Below, piece by piece: positions 1 through 14,310 of a DNA stretch of 64,000 nucleotides. Both the position numbers and the translations under genes were made by a program. Where the stretch lies: the NCBI RefSeq assembly GCF_003289955.1, contig NZ_QLZR01000009.1:44661-108660 (forward strand), given 5' to 3'. Source of the DNA: Planococcus halotolerans (lineage in GTDB: Bacteria; Bacillota; Bacilli; Bacillales_A; Planococcaceae). Numbering within the stretch: position 1 is the stretch's first letter; every line of letters starts with the position of its first letter. Under the pieces are notes generated by a model. It was not told the DNA's origin and did not search any database. It was given only the letters and a program-made list of their open reading frames with translations.

Positions 1-207
<207 letters not shown>

Positions 208-254
208 TCGGTAAACGAAATATAAAACACAAAAATTTGCAGGAGGTGTGACAA

Positions 255-884
255 ATGACCAAAGGAATCTTAGGTAGAAAAATCGGTATGACGCAAGTTT
301 TTGCTGAGAACGGTGATTTAATCCCTGTAACTGTAATTGAAGCTGCTCCAAACGTAGTGCTTCAGAAAAAAACAGTTGAGGTTGACGGCTATGAAGCAGT
401 CCAACTAGGTTTTGAAGACAAGCGCGAAAAGCTTTCAAACAAACCTTCTAAAGGACACGTCGCAAAAGCTAACACTGCTCCTAAGCGCTTCATTCGCGAA
501 CTTCGCAATGTAAACTTAGCTGATTACGAGATTGGTCAGGAAGTCAAAGTTGATGTATTCGCAGAAGGCGATGTAGTAGATGTAACAGGAACAACGAAAG
601 GTAAAGGTTTCCAGGGTGTTATTAAACGCCACGGACAATCACGCGGACCAATGAGTCACGGTTCACGCTACCACCGTCGTCCTGGTTCAATGGGTCCGGT
701 TGCTCCTAACCGTGTATTCAAACAGAAGAAATTACCTGGTCAAATGGGTGGCAACACAATTACGATTCAGAACCTTCACATCGTGAAAGTTGATACTGAG
801 CGTAACTTGCTTCTTATTAAAGGTAATGTTCCTGGATCTCGCAAAGCATTGATTCGTGTGAAAACAGCAATCAAAGCTAAATAA
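255..884 (+). CDS. rplC: 50S ribosomal protein L3
   Basis: A 209-residue L3, normal length for Bacillota, beginning [16 protein letters not shown]. The glycine- and arginine-rich loop [16 protein letters not shown], which reaches the peptidyl-transferase centre, is present at about residues 130-145. L3 is an early 23S rRNA-binding assembly protein. AGGAGGTG lies 5 bases before the ATG. Second gene of the S10 operon. Confidence 0.98.
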   Translation: MTKGILGRKIGMTQVFAENGDLIPVTVIEAAPNVVLQKKTVEVDGYEAVQLGFEDKREKLSNKPSKGHVAKANTAPKRFIRELRNVNLADYEIGQEVKVDVFAEGDVVDVTGTTKGKGFQGVIKRHGQSRGPMSHGSRYHRRPGSMGPVAPNRVFKQKKLPGQMGGNTITIQNLHIVKVDTERNLLLIKGNVPGSRKALIRVKTAIKAK

Positions 885-913
885 TTATTTTTTGAAGAAA
901 GGAGGAAACAGGA

Positions 914-1537
914 ATGCCTAAAGTAGCTTTATTAAATCAAACAGGTTCACAAGTTGGAGATATCGAGTTGAACGATTACGTATTCGGTATCGAACCAAAT
1001 GAATCAGTACTATTTGACGCTGTAATCGCTCAACGCGCTTCACTTCGTCAAGGTAACCATAAAGTAAAAAACCGTTCTGAAGTAGCCGGTGGCGGTAAAA
1101 AGCCATGGCGCCAAAAAGGGACTGGACGTGCCCGTCAAGGTTCGATCCGTTCACCACAATGGCGTGGAGGTGGAGTTGTCTTCGGACCAACACCACGCAG
1201 CTACAGCTATAAATTGCCTAAGAAAGTACGCCGTCTTGCAATGCGTTCAGCTTTGTCTACGACAGTAGTGAACGAAAACCTGATGGTACTTGAAGGGTTA
1301 ACTTTTGACGCTCCAAAAACAAAGTCTTTCTTGCAATTGCAGAATGACCTTTCATTGGGCAAAAAAGTATTGTTCGTAACAGAGGATGTTAACGAAAACT
1401 TAGCATTGTCTGCTCGCAACGTTCAAGGTATGACAGTAATCTCTGCAACTGGCATCAATGTTCTTGATCTTCTTGGACATGACAAAGTTGTAATGACGAA
1501 AGCTGCAATCGAAAAAATTGAGGAGGTGCTTAGTTAA
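914..1537 (+). CDS. rplD: 50S ribosomal protein L4
   Basis: A 207-residue L4 with the conserved loop [16 protein letters not shown] (about residues 56-71) that lines the peptide exit tunnel. L4 binds 23S rRNA domain I; in enterobacteria it also controls its operon, which should not be assumed here. AAGGAGG precedes the ATG. The stop codon overlaps the rplW ATG by one base, so the two are probably translationally coupled. Confidence 0.98.
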   Translation: MPKVALLNQTGSQVGDIELNDYVFGIEPNESVLFDAVIAQRASLRQGNHKVKNRSEVAGGGKKPWRQKGTGRARQGSIRSPQWRGGGVVFGPTPRSYSYKLPKKVRRLAMRSALSTTVVNENLMVLEGLTFDAPKTKSFLQLQNDLSLGKKVLFVTEDVNENLALSARNVQGMTVISATGINVLDLLGHDKVVMTKAAIEKIEEVLS

Positions 1538-1821
1538 TGGAAGCACGTGATATTCTAAAGCGTCCGGTCATTACTGAGCGTTCTTCTGAAGTAATGGCAG
1601 ATAAGAAGTACACTTTTGAAGTGGACACTCGCGCAAACAAAACACAAGTTAAACAAGCGGTTCAAGAAATCTTTGGCGTGAAAGTTGAGAAAGTCAACAT
1701 CATGAACTACAAAGGTAAATTCAAGCGCATGGGCAAACACGCAGGCTATACTAACAAGCGCCGCAAAGCGATTGTAAAATTGACTGCTGACTCAAAAGAA
1801 ATCGAATTGTTCGAGATTTAA
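1537..1821 (+). CDS. rplW: 50S ribosomal protein L23
   Basis: A 94-residue L23 starting [16 protein letters not shown], the family hallmark. L23 sits at the tunnel exit and is the docking site for trigger factor and SRP. Its ATG shares one base with the rplD stop, and the ribosome-binding site GAGGAGG lies within the rplD end. Confidence 0.98.
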   Translation: MEARDILKRPVITERSSEVMADKKYTFEVDTRANKTQVKQAVQEIFGVKVEKVNIMNYKGKFKRMGKHAGYTNKRRKAIVKLTADSKEIELFEI

Positions 1822-1867
1822 TTCTCTAAGTTCTGATAGGAACTAACTAAAGAAGGAGGGAAACAAC

Positions 1868-2698
1868 GTGGGGATTAGAAAATATAAACCTACCACAAAC
1901 GGTCGTCGTAACATGACGAGTTCGGATTTCGAAGAAATCACAACGAACAAACCTGAGAAATCGCTTTTAGCACCAGTTAAGCGTAAAGGCGGCCGTAACA
2001 ACCAAGGTAAAATTACTGTACGCCATCACGGTGGTGGACATAAACGTCAATACCGTGTCATCGATTTCAAACGTAACAAAGATGGCATTCCAGGACGCGT
2101 TGCTACAATCGAGTACGATCCTAACCGTTCTGCGAACATCGCATTGATTCACTATGCTGACGGAGAAAAACGTTACATCCTTGCTCCTAAAGGAGTCGGC
2201 GTTGGAACGCAAATCATGTCAGGCCCTGAAGCGGATTTCAAACCAGGTAATGCTATGGCATTGTCAGGCATCCCAATGGGTTCTACAATCCACAACATTG
2301 AAATGAAGCCAGGTGCAGGTGGACAACTAGTTCGTTCTGCTGGTACTTCAGCTCAAATCCTTGGTAAAGAAGGTAAATATGTAACAGTTCGCTTGCAATC
2401 AGGCGAAGTTCGTATGATCCTTGCTACTTGCCGCGCTACAATTGGTGCAGTTGGAAATGAGCAGCACGAATTGATTAACATTGGTAAAGCAGGACGTAAC
2501 CGTTGGAAAGGCAATCGCCCAACTGTCCGCGGATCTGTAATGAACCCTAACGATCACCCACACGGTGGTGGTGAAGGACGTTCGCCAATCGGACGTAAAT
2601 CACCAATGTCTCCATGGGGCAAACCGACTCTTGGATACAAAACTCGTAAGAAAACGAACCAATCCGATAAGTTCATCGTTCGTCGTCGCAAAAAATAA
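1868..2698 (+). CDS. rplB: 50S ribosomal protein L2
   Basis: A 276-residue L2 reading from a GTG start, [14 protein letters not shown], 9 bases after AAGGAGGG. It contains the conserved [16 protein letters not shown] segment near residues 227-245, including the histidine close to the peptidyl-transferase centre. L2 is a primary 23S rRNA-binding protein needed for subunit association. Length and position in the S10 operon are standard. Confidence 0.98.
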   Translation: MGIRKYKPTTNGRRNMTSSDFEEITTNKPEKSLLAPVKRKGGRNNQGKITVRHHGGGHKRQYRVIDFKRNKDGIPGRVATIEYDPNRSANIALIHYADGEKRYILAPKGVGVGTQIMSGPEADFKPGNAMALSGIPMGSTIHNIEMKPGAGGQLVRSAGTSAQILGKEGKYVTVRLQSGEVRMILATCRATIGAVGNEQHELINIGKAGRNRWKGNRPTVRGSVMNPNDHPHGGGEGRSPIGRKSPMSPWGKPTLGYKTRKKTNQSDKFIVRRRKK

Positions 2699-2758
2699 TT
2701 TGATTACGCTACGGTTCGCTGAAAGAACCGTGGTGCAATCACGAAGGGAGGATCCCAA

Positions 2759-3037
2759 ATGGGCCGCAGCTTGAAAAAAGGACCTTTTGCTGATGATCAT
2801 CTTATGAAAAAAGTTGATGCACAAAAGGACTCTGAGAAAAAACAAGTGATCAAAACTTGGTCTCGCCGTTCTACAATTTTCCCGACATTCATCGGACAAA
2901 CAATCGCAGTATACGATGGTCACAAACACATTCCCGTATACGTGACTGAAGACATGGTCGGCCATAAACTAGGAGAATTTGCTCCAACACGCAAATACGC
3001 TAGTCATGGTGCAGACGACAAGAAAACAAGACGTTAA
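2759..3037 (+). CDS. rpsS: 30S ribosomal protein S19
   Basis: A 92-residue S19 ([28 protein letters not shown] motif near residues 69-78). S19 forms a complex with S13 in the head and contacts the A-site tRNA. GGGAGG precedes the ATG. Confidence 0.98.
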   Translation: MGRSLKKGPFADDHLMKKVDAQKDSEKKQVIKTWSRRSTIFPTFIGQTIAVYDGHKHIPVYVTEDMVGHKLGEFAPTRKYASHGADDKKTRR

Positions 3038-3056
3038 TTGAGAGGAGGATTTCCCC

Positions 3057-3398
3057 ATGCAAGCAAAAGCTGTCGCTAGAACAGTCCGTATTGCTCCTCG
3101 TAAAGTCCGTTTAGTAGTAGATTTAATCCGAGGCAAGCAAATTGGCGAAGCTGTTGCGATTTTACAACACACTCAAAAATCATCATCGATCGTTATTGAG
3201 AAATTGTTGAAATCTGCAGCTGCAAACGCTGAACACAACTACGAAATGGATCTGAACAACCTGGTTGTCAGTGAAGTATTCGTTGACGAAGGTCCAACAT
3301 TGAAACGTTTCCGTCCAAGAGCAATGGGACGCGCAAGCGCAATTAATAAACGTACAAGCCACATCACATTAGTGGTATCTGAGAAGAAGGAGGGATAA
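3057..3398 (+). CDS. rplV: 50S ribosomal protein L22
   Basis: A 113-residue L22 with [17 protein letters not shown] near the N-terminus and the beta-hairpin segment [15 protein letters not shown] that lines the exit tunnel, a known site of macrolide-resistance mutations. AGGAGG lies 8 bases before the ATG. Three bases separate it from rpsC. Confidence 0.98.
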   Translation: MQAKAVARTVRIAPRKVRLVVDLIRGKQIGEAVAILQHTQKSSSIVIEKLLKSAAANAEHNYEMDLNNLVVSEVFVDEGPTLKRFRPRAMGRASAINKRTSHITLVVSEKKEG

Positions 3399-3401
3399 TT
3401 C

Positions 3402-4058
3402 GTGGGACAAAAAATACATCCAATAGGTATGCGTATCGGAATCATTCGTGACTGGGAGTCAAAATGGTACGCTGAGAAAGACTATGCGACACTTCTTCAC
3501 GAAGATATTAAAATCCGTGAATATATCGAAGCACGTTTGAAAGAAGCTTCAGTTTCCAAAATCGAAATTGAACGCGCTGCAAACCGTGTTAATGTTACAA
3601 TTCACACTGCGAAACCAGGAATGGTAATTGGTAAAGGTGGTTCTGAAGTAGAAGTACTTCGCAAACAGCTTAATACAATGACTGGCAAGCGTGTACACAT
3701 CAACATCATTGAAATTAAACGAGCTGACCTTGATGCGAGACTAGTTGCTGAAAGTGTTGCACGTCAATTGGAAAACCGTGTGTCTTTCCGTCGTGCACAA
3801 AAACAAGCAATCCAGCGCACTATGCGTTCTGGCGCTAAAGGGATCAAAACTCAAGTATCTGGACGTCTAGGCGGCGCTGACATTGCGCGTGCTGAACACT
3901 ACAGTGAAGGTACTGTTCCGCTCCATACGCTTCGTGCCGATATCGATTATGCACATGCTGAAGCTGACACAACTTACGGCAAACTTGGCGTAAAAGTATG
4001 GATCTACCGCGGTGAAGTCCTTCCAACTAAGAAGAAATCTGAGGAAGGAGGCAAATAA
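3402..4058 (+). CDS. rpsC: 30S ribosomal protein S3
   Basis: A 218-residue S3 with a GTG start ([13 protein letters not shown]) 7 bases after AAGGAGGG. The KH domain motif [14 protein letters not shown] is at about residues 75-88. S3 lines the mRNA entry channel and has helicase activity with S4 and S5. The stop is one base from the rplP ATG. Confidence 0.98.
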   Translation: MGQKIHPIGMRIGIIRDWESKWYAEKDYATLLHEDIKIREYIEARLKEASVSKIEIERAANRVNVTIHTAKPGMVIGKGGSEVEVLRKQLNTMTGKRVHINIIEIKRADLDARLVAESVARQLENRVSFRRAQKQAIQRTMRSGAKGIKTQVSGRLGGADIARAEHYSEGTVPLHTLRADIDYAHAEADTTYGKLGVKVWIYRGEVLPTKKKSEEGGK

Positions 4059-4059
4059 T

Positions 4060-4684
<625 letters not shown>

Positions 4685-4708
4685 TAAATCGAGAGGAGGT
4701 TTGCTAGT

Positions 4709-4972
4709 ATGACTGAGCGTAATCAACGCAAAGTATACACAGGCCGTGTTGTGTCTGACAAAATGGACAAAACCGTTACAGTAATGGTTGAAACTCAAAA
4801 GAAGCATGCATTTTACGGCAAACGTGTAAAATACTCGAAGAAATATAAAGCTCATGATGAGCAAAATGAAGCTAAAATCGGCGATGTTGTTCGCATCATG
4901 GAAACTCGCCCACTATCAGCTACAAAACGCTTCCGCTTATTAGAAGTGGTAGAAAAAGCGGTTATCATTTAA
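4709..4972 (+). CDS. rpsQ: 30S ribosomal protein S17
   Basis: An 87-residue S17 of the OB-fold family ([23 protein letters not shown] motif). It binds the 5' domain of 16S rRNA early in assembly. GAGAGGAGG precedes the ATG. Confidence 0.98.
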   Translation: MTERNQRKVYTGRVVSDKMDKTVTVMVETQKKHAFYGKRVKYSKKYKAHDEQNEAKIGDVVRIMETRPLSATKRFRLLEVVEKAVII

Positions 4973-5019
4973 TTTAAATAATTTCGGAACTTAAGAAATT
5001 CCGGAGGGAGGTTACCTAA

Positions 5020-5388
<369 letters not shown>

Positions 5389-5423
5389 TAAATCAATGTG
5401 CCATACCAAGGAGGTGCGACAGA

Positions 5424-5735
5424 ATGCATGTTAAAAAAGGTGATAAAGTTAAGGTAATCTCAGGCAAAGACAAAGGCAAAACAGGCGTTGTTTTGACTGC
5501 TTTACCTAAAAAAGACCGTGTGATTGTTGAAGGTATCAATATCATCAAAAAACACACTAAACCGAACCAGGCAAGCCCGCAAGGCGGAATTGTCAGCCAG
5601 GAAGCAGCTATCCACGTTTCAAACGTCATGTTGCTTGACCCTAAATCAGGCGAGCCGACTCGTGTTGGATATAAGGTTGAAGATGGTAAAAAAGTTCGTG
5701 TTGCAAAAAAAACCGGTGAAAAATTAGACAACTAA
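5424..5735 (+). CDS. rplX: 50S ribosomal protein L24
   Basis: A 103-residue L24 with an N-terminal KOW motif ([17 protein letters not shown]), a prime initiator of large-subunit assembly. AAGGAGGTG precedes the ATG. Confidence 0.98.
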   Translation: MHVKKGDKVKVISGKDKGKTGVVLTALPKKDRVIVEGINIIKKHTKPNQASPQGGIVSQEAAIHVSNVMLLDPKSGEPTRVGYKVEDGKKVRVAKKTGEKLDN

Positions 5736-5762
5736 AACTCTTGAATGAAGGGAGGTACACAC

Positions 5763-6507
<745 letters not shown>

Positions 6508-6536
6508 TCCCCTAATTTGGGAAGGAGGTAAATGTA

Positions 6537-6935
6537 ATGACAATGACTGATCCGATTGCAGATATGCTGACACGCATTCGTAATGCTAATATGGTTCGTC
6601 ACGAGAAATTGGAGCTTCCGGCTTCTAACGTGAAAAAAGACATCGCTGAGATTCTTAAGCGTGAAGGTTTCGTTCGTGACGTAGAATATGTTGAAGATGA
6701 CAAGCAAGGCATGATCCGGATTTTCTTGAAATACGGATCGAACAACGAACGCGTTATTACTGGATTGAAACGTATTTCAAAACCAGGACTACGTGTTTAC
6801 GCTAAAACTGACGAGGTGCCACGTGTACTAAACGGTCTAGGAATCGCTTTAGTATCTACATCACAAGGTTTGGTAACTGATAAAGAAGCCCGCGCGAAAC
6901 AAATCGGCGGAGAAATCATAGCATACGTTTGGTAA
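6537..6935 (+). CDS. rpsH: 30S ribosomal protein S8
   Basis: A 132-residue S8 ([17 protein letters not shown]-terminal [15 protein letters not shown]). It binds helix 21 of 16S rRNA and in E. coli represses the spc operon. AAGGAGG precedes ATG 6537; the ATG six bases later is a less likely start. Confidence 0.98.
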   Translation: MTMTDPIADMLTRIRNANMVRHEKLELPASNVKKDIAEILKREGFVRDVEYVEDDKQGMIRIFLKYGSNNERVITGLKRISKPGLRVYAKTDEVPRVLNGLGIALVSTSQGLVTDKEARAKQIGGEIIAYVW

Positions 6936-6965
6936 TAAGCAACAAACGAATGGAGGTGCAAAGAA

Positions 6966-7505
6966 ATGTCACGTGTAGGTAAAAAACCAATCGAGGTACC
7001 TGCTGACGTTACGATCACTCTTGGCGACAAGAACGAAGTAACAGTTAAAGGTCCTAAAGGCGAGTTGACTCGCACATTTAACCAAGATATTACTATTTCT
7101 CTAGAAGATAACGTGTTGACTTTGACACGTCCTTCTGACTCTAAAGACCACCGCACAAACCACGGAACAAGCCGTGCGTTGCTAGCGAACATGGTTACTG
7201 GCGTTTCACAAGGATTCGAGCGTGCGCTTGAACTAGTGGGTGTCGGGTACCGTGCTCAGCTGCAAGGCAACAAGTTGGTTCTTAACGTAGGTTACTCTCA
7301 CCCGGTTGAATTCACTCCGGAAGAGGGCGTCGAGGTTGAAGTCCAAGGAAATACTAAAGTCGTTGTAAAAGGTATCAACAAAGAACGTGTTGGAGCTCTT
7401 GCTTCTAACATCCGCGCTACGCGTCCACCAGAGCCTTATAAAGGTAAAGGGATCCGTTACGAAGGAGAAAACGTTCGCCGCAAAGAAGGTAAAACAGGTA
7501 AATAA
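6966..7505 (+). CDS. rplF: 50S ribosomal protein L6
   Basis: A 179-residue L6 ([16 protein letters not shown]-terminal [16 protein letters not shown]). Located near the factor-binding site at the L7/L12 stalk base. TGGAGGTG precedes the ATG. Confidence 0.98.
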   Translation: MSRVGKKPIEVPADVTITLGDKNEVTVKGPKGELTRTFNQDITISLEDNVLTLTRPSDSKDHRTNHGTSRALLANMVTGVSQGFERALELVGVGYRAQLQGNKLVLNVGYSHPVEFTPEEGVEVEVQGNTKVVVKGINKERVGALASNIRATRPPEPYKGKGIRYEGENVRRKEGKTGK

Positions 7506-7538
7506 TGCTGCTTAGGCAGGCTGAAAGGAGTGACCTCA

Positions 7539-7901
7539 GTGATTACAAAACTCGATAAAAACGCATCTCGTAAAAAACGTCATGCACGTGTACGTTCAAA
7601 AATTACGGGTACAGCAGAACGTCCGCGTTTGAATGTATTCCGTTCGAATAAATACATTTACGCTCAATTGATCGACGATACAAATGGTGTAACACTTGCA
7701 AGTGCATCTTCAATGGATAAAGATTTTTCAGGAGATGTAACTGGCAACGTTGATGCAGCAGCAAAAGTCGGCGAAACAATTGCAAAAAATGCTACTGAAA
7801 AAGGTTTGAAATCAGTTGTTTTCGACCGCGGTGGTTATTTATATCATGGACGTGTCAAAGCTCTAGCAGAAGCAGCACGTGAAAACGGTTTAGAATTTTA
7901 A
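7539..7901 (+). CDS. rplR: 50S ribosomal protein L18
   Basis: A 120-residue L18, which carries 5S rRNA into the large subunit ([20 protein letters not shown]). GTG 7539 is chosen over the in-frame GTG 7530, because the ribosome-binding site AAAGGAG runs directly into 7530 and gives normal spacing of about 8 bases to 7539. Confidence 0.95.
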   Translation: MITKLDKNASRKKRHARVRSKITGTAERPRLNVFRSNKYIYAQLIDDTNGVTLASASSMDKDFSGDVTGNVDAAAKVGETIAKNATEKGLKSVVFDRGGYLYHGRVKALAEAARENGLEF

Positions 7902-7921
7902 AAGAAGGAGGGACACATTTC

Positions 7922-8422
7922 ATGCGTCGTATTGATCCAAACAAACTTGAACTTGAAGAACGCGTAGTTACGATTAACCGCGTAGCGAAAGTTGTAAAAG
8001 GTGGACGTCGTTTCCGTTTCTCCGCATTAGTTGTTGTAGGCGACAAAAATGGTAAAGTCGGTTTTGGTACTGGTAAAGCACAAGAAGTTCCAGATGCAAT
8101 CCGTAAAGCTATTGAAGATGCGAAGAAAAACCTGATCGAAGTACCTATGGTTAAAGGTACAACTCCACATCTAGTAACAGGACGTTTTGGTGCAGGCCAA
8201 ATCCTTATCAAACCTGCTTCACCTGGTACTGGTGTAATTGCCGGCGGACCTGTCCGTGCGGTACTTGAACTTGCAGGAGTACAAGATATTTTGTCTAAAT
8301 CTCTTGGCTCAAACACACCAATCAACATGGTGCGTGCAACTATCAACGGTTTGACTCAACTGAAAAGTGCTGATGAAGTTGCAAAACTTCGCGGTAAAAC
8401 TACAGAAGAGCTATTTAGCTAA
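7922..8422 (+). CDS. rpsE: 30S ribosomal protein S5
   Basis: A 166-residue S5 ([37 protein letters not shown]), part of the mRNA-entry helicase and the decoding-fidelity network, with spectinomycin-resistance positions in the N-terminal loop. AAGGAGGG precedes the ATG. Confidence 0.98.
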   Translation: MRRIDPNKLELEERVVTINRVAKVVKGGRRFRFSALVVVGDKNGKVGFGTGKAQEVPDAIRKAIEDAKKNLIEVPMVKGTTPHLVTGRFGAGQILIKPASPGTGVIAGGPVRAVLELAGVQDILSKSLGSNTPINMVRATINGLTQLKSADEVAKLRGKTTEELFS

Positions 8423-8435
8423 GGAGGGAAAATAC

Positions 8436-8618
8436 ATGGCTACTAAACTAGAAGTTACCCTCACAAAATCTGTGATCGGCGCTAAACCGACACAACGCAA
8501 AACTGTACAGTCACTGGGTTTACGTAAAATGCATCAAACAGTCGAGCACCAAGACAATGCTGCTATCCGCGGTATGCTTGATAAAGTCGCTCACTTAGTA
8601 ACTATTAAAGAAGTTTAA
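8436..8618 (+). CDS. rpmD: 50S ribosomal protein L30
   Basis: A 60-residue L30 ([19 protein letters not shown]). Its ATG at 8436 follows AAGGAGGG, which overlaps the rpsE stop. Longer in-frame extensions lie within rpsE and are rejected. Confidence 0.97.
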   Translation: MATKLEVTLTKSVIGAKPTQRKTVQSLGLRKMHQTVEHQDNAAIRGMLDKVAHLVTIKEV

Positions 8619-8651
8619 TCCCTGATTTCTATAGAAGGAGGTGCCAACTAA

Positions 8652-9092
8652 ATGAAACTTCATGAATTAAAACCAGCAGAAGGTTCACGCAGCTCAAGAA
8701 AGCGCATCGGACGCGGTATCGGTTCAGGTACTGGTAAAACAGCAGGTAAAGGTCATAAAGGTCAAAACGCTCGTTCAGGCGGCGGTGTCCGTCCTGGATT
8801 CGAAGGTGGCCAAAACCCGATCTTCCGTCGTTTGCCAAAACGTGGATTTACCAACATCAACCGTAAAGACTACGCGATCGTGAACTTGGATGTATTGAAC
8901 CGTTTCGATGAAGGCACAGAAATTACACCTGCATTGCTTGTTGAATCTGGTGTTGTCAGCAACGAAAGATCTGGAATCAAGATCCTTGGTAATGGTAGTT
9001 TAGAAAAGAAATTGAATGTTAAAGCTCACAAATTCTCTGGATCAGCTAAAGAAGCGATAGAAGCTGCCGGTGGACAAGCAGAGGTGCTTTAA
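8652..9092 (+). CDS. rplO: 50S ribosomal protein L15
   Basis: A 146-residue L15 with the Gly-rich N-terminal region [20 protein letters not shown]. It binds 23S rRNA late in assembly. Preceded by AAGGAGGTG and overlapping the secY ATG by one base. Confidence 0.98.
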   Translation: MKLHELKPAEGSRSSRKRIGRGIGSGTGKTAGKGHKGQNARSGGGVRPGFEGGQNPIFRRLPKRGFTNINRKDYAIVNLDVLNRFDEGTEITPALLVESGVVSNERSGIKILGNGSLEKKLNVKAHKFSGSAKEAIEAAGGQAEVL

Positions 9093-10387
9093 TGTTTCAG
9101 ACAATCTCTAATTTTATGCGCGTGACTGATATTCGAAATAAAATCATCTTTACATTATTGATGCTCGTCATCTTCCGTATCGGAACTTTTGTTCCGGTGC
9201 CGAATGTTGATGCATCAGTTTTGCAAGCTACTGATCAGATGGGTCTGATCGGATTCTTAAATACTTTCGGTGGAGGCGCCCTTGCTAACTTCTCGATTTT
9301 AGCGATGGGAATCATGCCTTACATTACAGCATCTATCATCGTGCAATTATTGCAGATGGATGTTGTACCGAAATTTGCTGAGTGGGCGAAACAAGGAGAA
9401 GTCGGAAGACGGAAACTTGCTCAATTCACTCGCTACTTCACAATCGTACTTGCCTTCATCCAGGCAATTGGTATGTCTTATGGCTTTAACCAAATGTATG
9501 GAGGAACATTGATTCAAAACGATACAATTTCAACTTACGTTGTTATTGCGATTGTTTTAACCGGTGGTACGGCATTTCTACTGTGGCTTGGTGAGCAGAT
9601 TACGGCAAAAGGTGTGGGGAACGGTATTTCGATTATCATCTTCGCAGGGATTGTCGCTGCAGTACCAGGTGCAATTAACCAATTATATGCACAGCAGATC
9701 CAAGGAGCTGGCGATCAGCTTCCGATCAATATCGCTATCATGGCGTTGCTTGCATTAGCAGTTGTTGCCATTACGGTTTTGGTAATTTATGTTCAGCAAG
9801 CGCTGCGCAAAATTCCGATTCAGTATGCTAAACGCGTTGCTGGCCGTGGCCAGACGACAAGTGGGCAGCAAACGCATTTACCTTTGAAAGTGAACGCGGC
9901 CGGAGTTATCCCGGTAATCTTTGCAGTAGCGTTTATCATCACGCCTCAAACCATTGCTTCTTTCTTTGGTGCCAATGCATTTACGGATGCTGTACAAAAT
10001 ACGTTTGATTATACTCAGCCTGTCGGCATGATCATTTATGTCGCTCTGATTATTGCATTTACGTATTTCTACGCATTCATTCAGGTTAACCCTGAAAACG
10101 TTGCGGACAACCTGAAAAAGCAGGGTGCATACATCCCGGGAATCCGGCCGGGTAAAAATACACAGGATTATTTAACAAGTGTGCTTTACCGACTGACATT
10201 TGTCGGAGCTATCTTCCTTGCAGTCATTTCTGTTCTGCCGATTTTCTTCATTAATGTTGCGGGCTTGCCGCAATCAGCACAAATCGGTGGTACCAGCCTA
10301 TTGATCGTCGTAGGGGTAGCGCTTGAGACAATGAAACAATTGGAATCGCAGCTTGTGAAACGTCATTATAAAGGCTTTATGAAATAA
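9092..10387 (+). CDS. secY: Protein translocase subunit SecY
   Basis: A 431-residue SecY, the channel subunit of the SecYEG translocon in the cytoplasmic membrane. Ten hydrophobic segments can be read, along with the plug-region sequence FGGGALANFSILAMGIMPYI and the cytosolic loop KRVAGRGQTTSGQQ that contacts SecA and the ribosome. Its ATG shares a base with the rplO stop, placing it in the spc operon. Confidence 0.98.
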   Translation: MFQTISNFMRVTDIRNKIIFTLLMLVIFRIGTFVPVPNVDASVLQATDQMGLIGFLNTFGGGALANFSILAMGIMPYITASIIVQLLQMDVVPKFAEWAKQGEVGRRKLAQFTRYFTIVLAFIQAIGMSYGFNQMYGGTLIQNDTISTYVVIAIVLTGGTAFLLWLGEQITAKGVGNGISIIIFAGIVAAVPGAINQLYAQQIQGAGDQLPINIAIMALLALAVVAITVLVIYVQQALRKIPIQYAKRVAGRGQTTSGQQTHLPLKVNAAGVIPVIFAVAFIITPQTIASFFGANAFTDAVQNTFDYTQPVGMIIYVALIIAFTYFYAFIQVNPENVADNLKKQGAYIPGIRPGKNTQDYLTSVLYRLTFVGAIFLAVISVLPIFFINVAGLPQSAQIGGTSLLIVVGVALETMKQLESQLVKRHYKGFMK

Positions 10388-11101
<714 letters not shown>

Positions 11102-11517
11102 TCCCCGGCGCCGGGCGCAGTTAGTTGCCTCCATGCGGCTTTAAGGAGCACCGGAGATATGAATTTTCGAGAGCTGCAAAAGCTTGGTGCCTTATTATAT
11201 GAAAGCCGGTGCGAGATGCATGCAGACCTGGTCTGAACCGTGCAATTCAGCACTGGAAATAGTATAATGGGTTTCGTGGAAGCATCTGTGTAACGGGTTT
11301 GGAACTCATCCTAAGCAGTCCGGGCGCTCGAGGATACGTGAGGCTGAAAAGCTTGACCGGATTATCCCGACCTGCTCATTGCGGGAAACGGAACCCGGAA
11401 GATGTCTTTTATATGGCACTCATGCAATCCTGGTGAATGAATAGAAAACAATTATTCAATCAGCAATTACTGTTCGAAGATGAGGGCTGACTTGTATACA
11501 GAAGGGAGACTGGGTCG
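11102..11517 (+). other. Gene-free adk-infA interval where map is expected
   Basis: No credible gene is found in these 416 bases. In Bacillus, map and a KOW-domain gene lie here; no methionine aminopeptidase motif is readable in any frame. The stretch holds a perfect CCCGGCGCCGGG palindrome just after adk, a TATAAT at 11263-11268 that could serve an infA promoter (its -35 match is poor), and GC-rich segments able to pair. One short open stretch (about 11269-11437) resembles no family known to me. It could be an RNA leader or decayed DNA. Confidence 0.6.
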
Positions 11518-11736
11518 ATGGCGAAAGACGATGTAATTGAAATCGAAGGAACAGTCGTTGAGACTTTGCCTAACGCGATGTTTAAAGTGGAATTGGAAAA
11601 TGGACATACGATTCTTGCGCATGTATCCGGCAAAATCCGCATGCACTTTATCCGCATTCTACCGGGAGACAAAGTTACAGTTGAACTATCTCCTTACGAT
11701 TTAACACGCGGTCGTATCACATACCGTTTTAAATAA
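11518..11736 (+). CDS. infA: Translation initiation factor IF-1
   Basis: A 72-residue S1/OB-fold IF-1 ([28 protein letters not shown]). It blocks the A site during initiation. AAGGGAGA lies upstream. It starts the distal part of the ribosomal cluster with rpmJ, rpsM, rpsK and rpoA. Confidence 0.98.
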   Translation: MAKDDVIEIEGTVVETLPNAMFKVELENGHTILAHVSGKIRMHFIRILPGDKVTVELSPYDLTRGRITYRFK

Positions 11737-11773
11737 TCTTTTGCACTCCGGACTACTAAGGAGGTTGGGTTAG

Positions 11774-11887
<114 letters not shown>

Positions 11888-11911
11888 TATTGAAGGAGGT
11901 GCATCGAACAC

Positions 11912-12277
11912 ATGGCACGTATTGCTGGTGTTGACATTCCGCGCGACAAACGCGTAGTTATTTCATTAACTTACATTTTCGGTGTTGGTAAAACAACTGC
12001 TCAGAAAGTACTTTCTGCTGCTGGTATCTCTGAAGATACACGAGTTCGTGATCTTACAGAAGATGAGTTGAACAATATCCGTGAACAATTGGATCAATAC
12101 AAAATTGAAGGTGACCTTCGTCGTGAAGTATCAATGAACATCAAACGCTTGATGGAAATTGCAAGCTTCCGAGGTATCCGCCACCGCCGTGGACTACCTG
12201 TACGCGGTCAAAATACGAAGAACAATGCGCGTACGCGTAAAGGTCCTCGTAAAACTGTTGCGAACAAGAAAAAATAA
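11912..12277 (+). CDS. rpsM: 30S ribosomal protein S13
   Basis: A 121-residue S13 ([20 protein letters not shown]-terminal [17 protein letters not shown]), a head protein contacting the P-site tRNA and bridging to L5. GAAGGAGGTG precedes the ATG. Confidence 0.98.
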   Translation: MARIAGVDIPRDKRVVISLTYIFGVGKTTAQKVLSAAGISEDTRVRDLTEDELNNIREQLDQYKIEGDLRREVSMNIKRLMEIASFRGIRHRRGLPVRGQNTKNNARTRKGPRKTVANKKK

Positions 12278-12284
12278 TCAGTAA

Positions 12285-12692
<408 letters not shown>

Positions 12693-12821
12693 TCGTTAAT
12701 CTGAATAGGATTTTTGAACATCACGACTTACTGAATGTGTTCTGAATCGTTGCGAAAGTCTGTGACTATCGAATTCTTGGTTTAACGAAAAACACCGACG
12801 TTTTGAAGGAGGGTAAAATGA

Positions 12822-13766
12822 ATGCTCGAAATAGAAAAACCAAAGATTGAAACGGTTGAGATCGATAGCAATGCCAAATTCGGCAAATTTGTTATTGAAC
12901 CCCTTGAGCGTGGATATGGAACCACTTTAGGAAACTCCTTACGTCGAATCTTACTTTCATCTTTACCAGGTGCTGCTGTTACTTCTATTCAAATTGATGG
13001 TGTATTGCATGAATTCTCCACTGTTGAAGGTGTAGAAGAAGATGTTGCATCAATCATCTTGAATATTAAGAAACTGGCTCTGAAAATTTACTCTGACGAA
13101 GAAAAAGTCATTGAAATTGATGTAAAAGGTGATGGAACGGTTACGGCTGCAGATATTACTCACGACAGTGATGTAGAAATTCTGAATCCGGATCTATATA
13201 TCGCAACAATCGCTAAAGGCGGTCACTTACGTATGCGCATGTATGCAAACAGAGGCCGTGGATACGCTCGTGCTGATCAGAACAAACGTGAAGATCTTCC
13301 GATTGGCGTTATCCCGATTGACTCTATTTATACTCCAGTTTCTCGCGTTAATTTCCAGGTTGAAAATACTCGTGTGGGCCAGTTGGCGCATTTCGATAAA
13401 CTTTCACTTGATGTCTGGACAGATGGAAGCATCGGTCCTAAAGAGGCAATTGCGCTTGGAGCAAAAATCTTTACTGAGCATTTGAACATCTTCGTAGGAT
13501 TGACGGATGAGGCACAAACTGCTGAAATCATGGTTGAAAAAGAAGAAGACCAAAAAGAGAAAGTCTTGGAGATGACTATCGAAGAGCTTGATCTTTCAGT
13601 CCGTTCTTACAACTGCTTGAAACGTGCGGGTATCAACACGGTACACGAACTGGCGAGCAAGTCGGAAGACGACATGATGAAAGTACGCAACCTTGGCCGC
13701 AAATCACTTGAAGAAGTCAAAGTGAAGTTGGAAGATTTGGGATTGGGCCTTCGCAAAGAAGACTGA
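12822..13766 (+). CDS. rpoA: RNA polymerase alpha subunit
   Basis: A 314-residue alpha subunit. The N-terminal domain (to about residue 230) dimerises and assembles beta and beta' ([14 protein letters not shown]); the C-terminal domain (about 245-310, [19 protein letters not shown]) binds UP elements and activators. AAGGAGGG precedes ATG 12822. The 129-base gap after rpsK is longer than elsewhere in the cluster and may hold an extra promoter, but no strong one is seen. Confidence 0.98.
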   Translation: MLEIEKPKIETVEIDSNAKFGKFVIEPLERGYGTTLGNSLRRILLSSLPGAAVTSIQIDGVLHEFSTVEGVEEDVASIILNIKKLALKIYSDEEKVIEIDVKGDGTVTAADITHDSDVEILNPDLYIATIAKGGHLRMRMYANRGRGYARADQNKREDLPIGVIPIDSIYTPVSRVNFQVENTRVGQLAHFDKLSLDVWTDGSIGPKEAIALGAKIFTEHLNIFVGLTDEAQTAEIMVEKEEDQKEKVLEMTIEELDLSVRSYNCLKRAGINTVHELASKSEDDMMKVRNLGRKSLEEVKVKLEDLGLGLRKED

Positions 13767-13811
13767 GTTCAAAATCGGATCCGAACTATTTAACAAAGGA
13801 GGGAAACTTCA

Positions 13812-14186
13812 ATGAGAAAGCTTCAACGTACAAGTTCTCAACGTAAAGCACTATTACGTGACCTTACAACAGACTTAATCGTACACGAACGCATTCAAAC
13901 GACTGAAGCTCGTGCGAAAGAAGTGCGCTCGACTGTAGAAAAAATGATTACACTTGGTAAACGTGGGGATATTCATGCTCGCCGTAAAGCTGCAGCATAC
14001 ATCCGCCGTGAACTAGTAACAACTGCTGACGAAGAAGGCAACGAAAACACAATCTTTGCTTTGCAAAAATTGTTTGATGATGTTGCACCACGTTACGCAG
14101 ACCGTCAAGGCGGCTACACGCGCATCATGAAAATGGGGCCTCGTCGCGGAGATGGCGCACCAATCGTTATCATCGAATTAGTTTAA
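13812..14186 (+). CDS. rplQ: 50S ribosomal protein L17
   Basis: A 124-residue L17 ([20 protein letters not shown]), last gene of the alpha operon. AAAGGAGGG precedes the ATG, and a strong terminator follows at 14233. Confidence 0.98.
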   Translation: MRKLQRTSSQRKALLRDLTTDLIVHERIQTTEARAKEVRSTVEKMITLGKRGDIHARRKAAAYIRRELVTTADEEGNENTIFALQKLFDDVAPRYADRQGGYTRIMKMGPRRGDGAPIVIIELV

Positions 14187-14232
14187 TTTCTATCTTCTGG
14201 GTCGATTTTGCCTCGGCATAATCGATTCTTCC

Positions 14233-14260
14233 GAAGAGGGTTCACACCCTCTTCTTTTAG
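14233..14260 (+). terminator. Terminator after rplQ
   Basis: A 9-bp perfect stem (GAAGAGGGT with ACCCTCTTC, loop TCAC) followed by TTTT closes the ribosomal protein operon. Confidence 0.85.
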
Positions 14261-14310
14261 CATAAGGATTTATACGACACATATGAAAAGCTGAGTGTTA
14301 TGATGAGCGA

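Noticed and set aside
11269..11437. Short open frame between adk and infA as a KOW gene
   Set aside because: No KOW motif or start signals; residues do not match the family.
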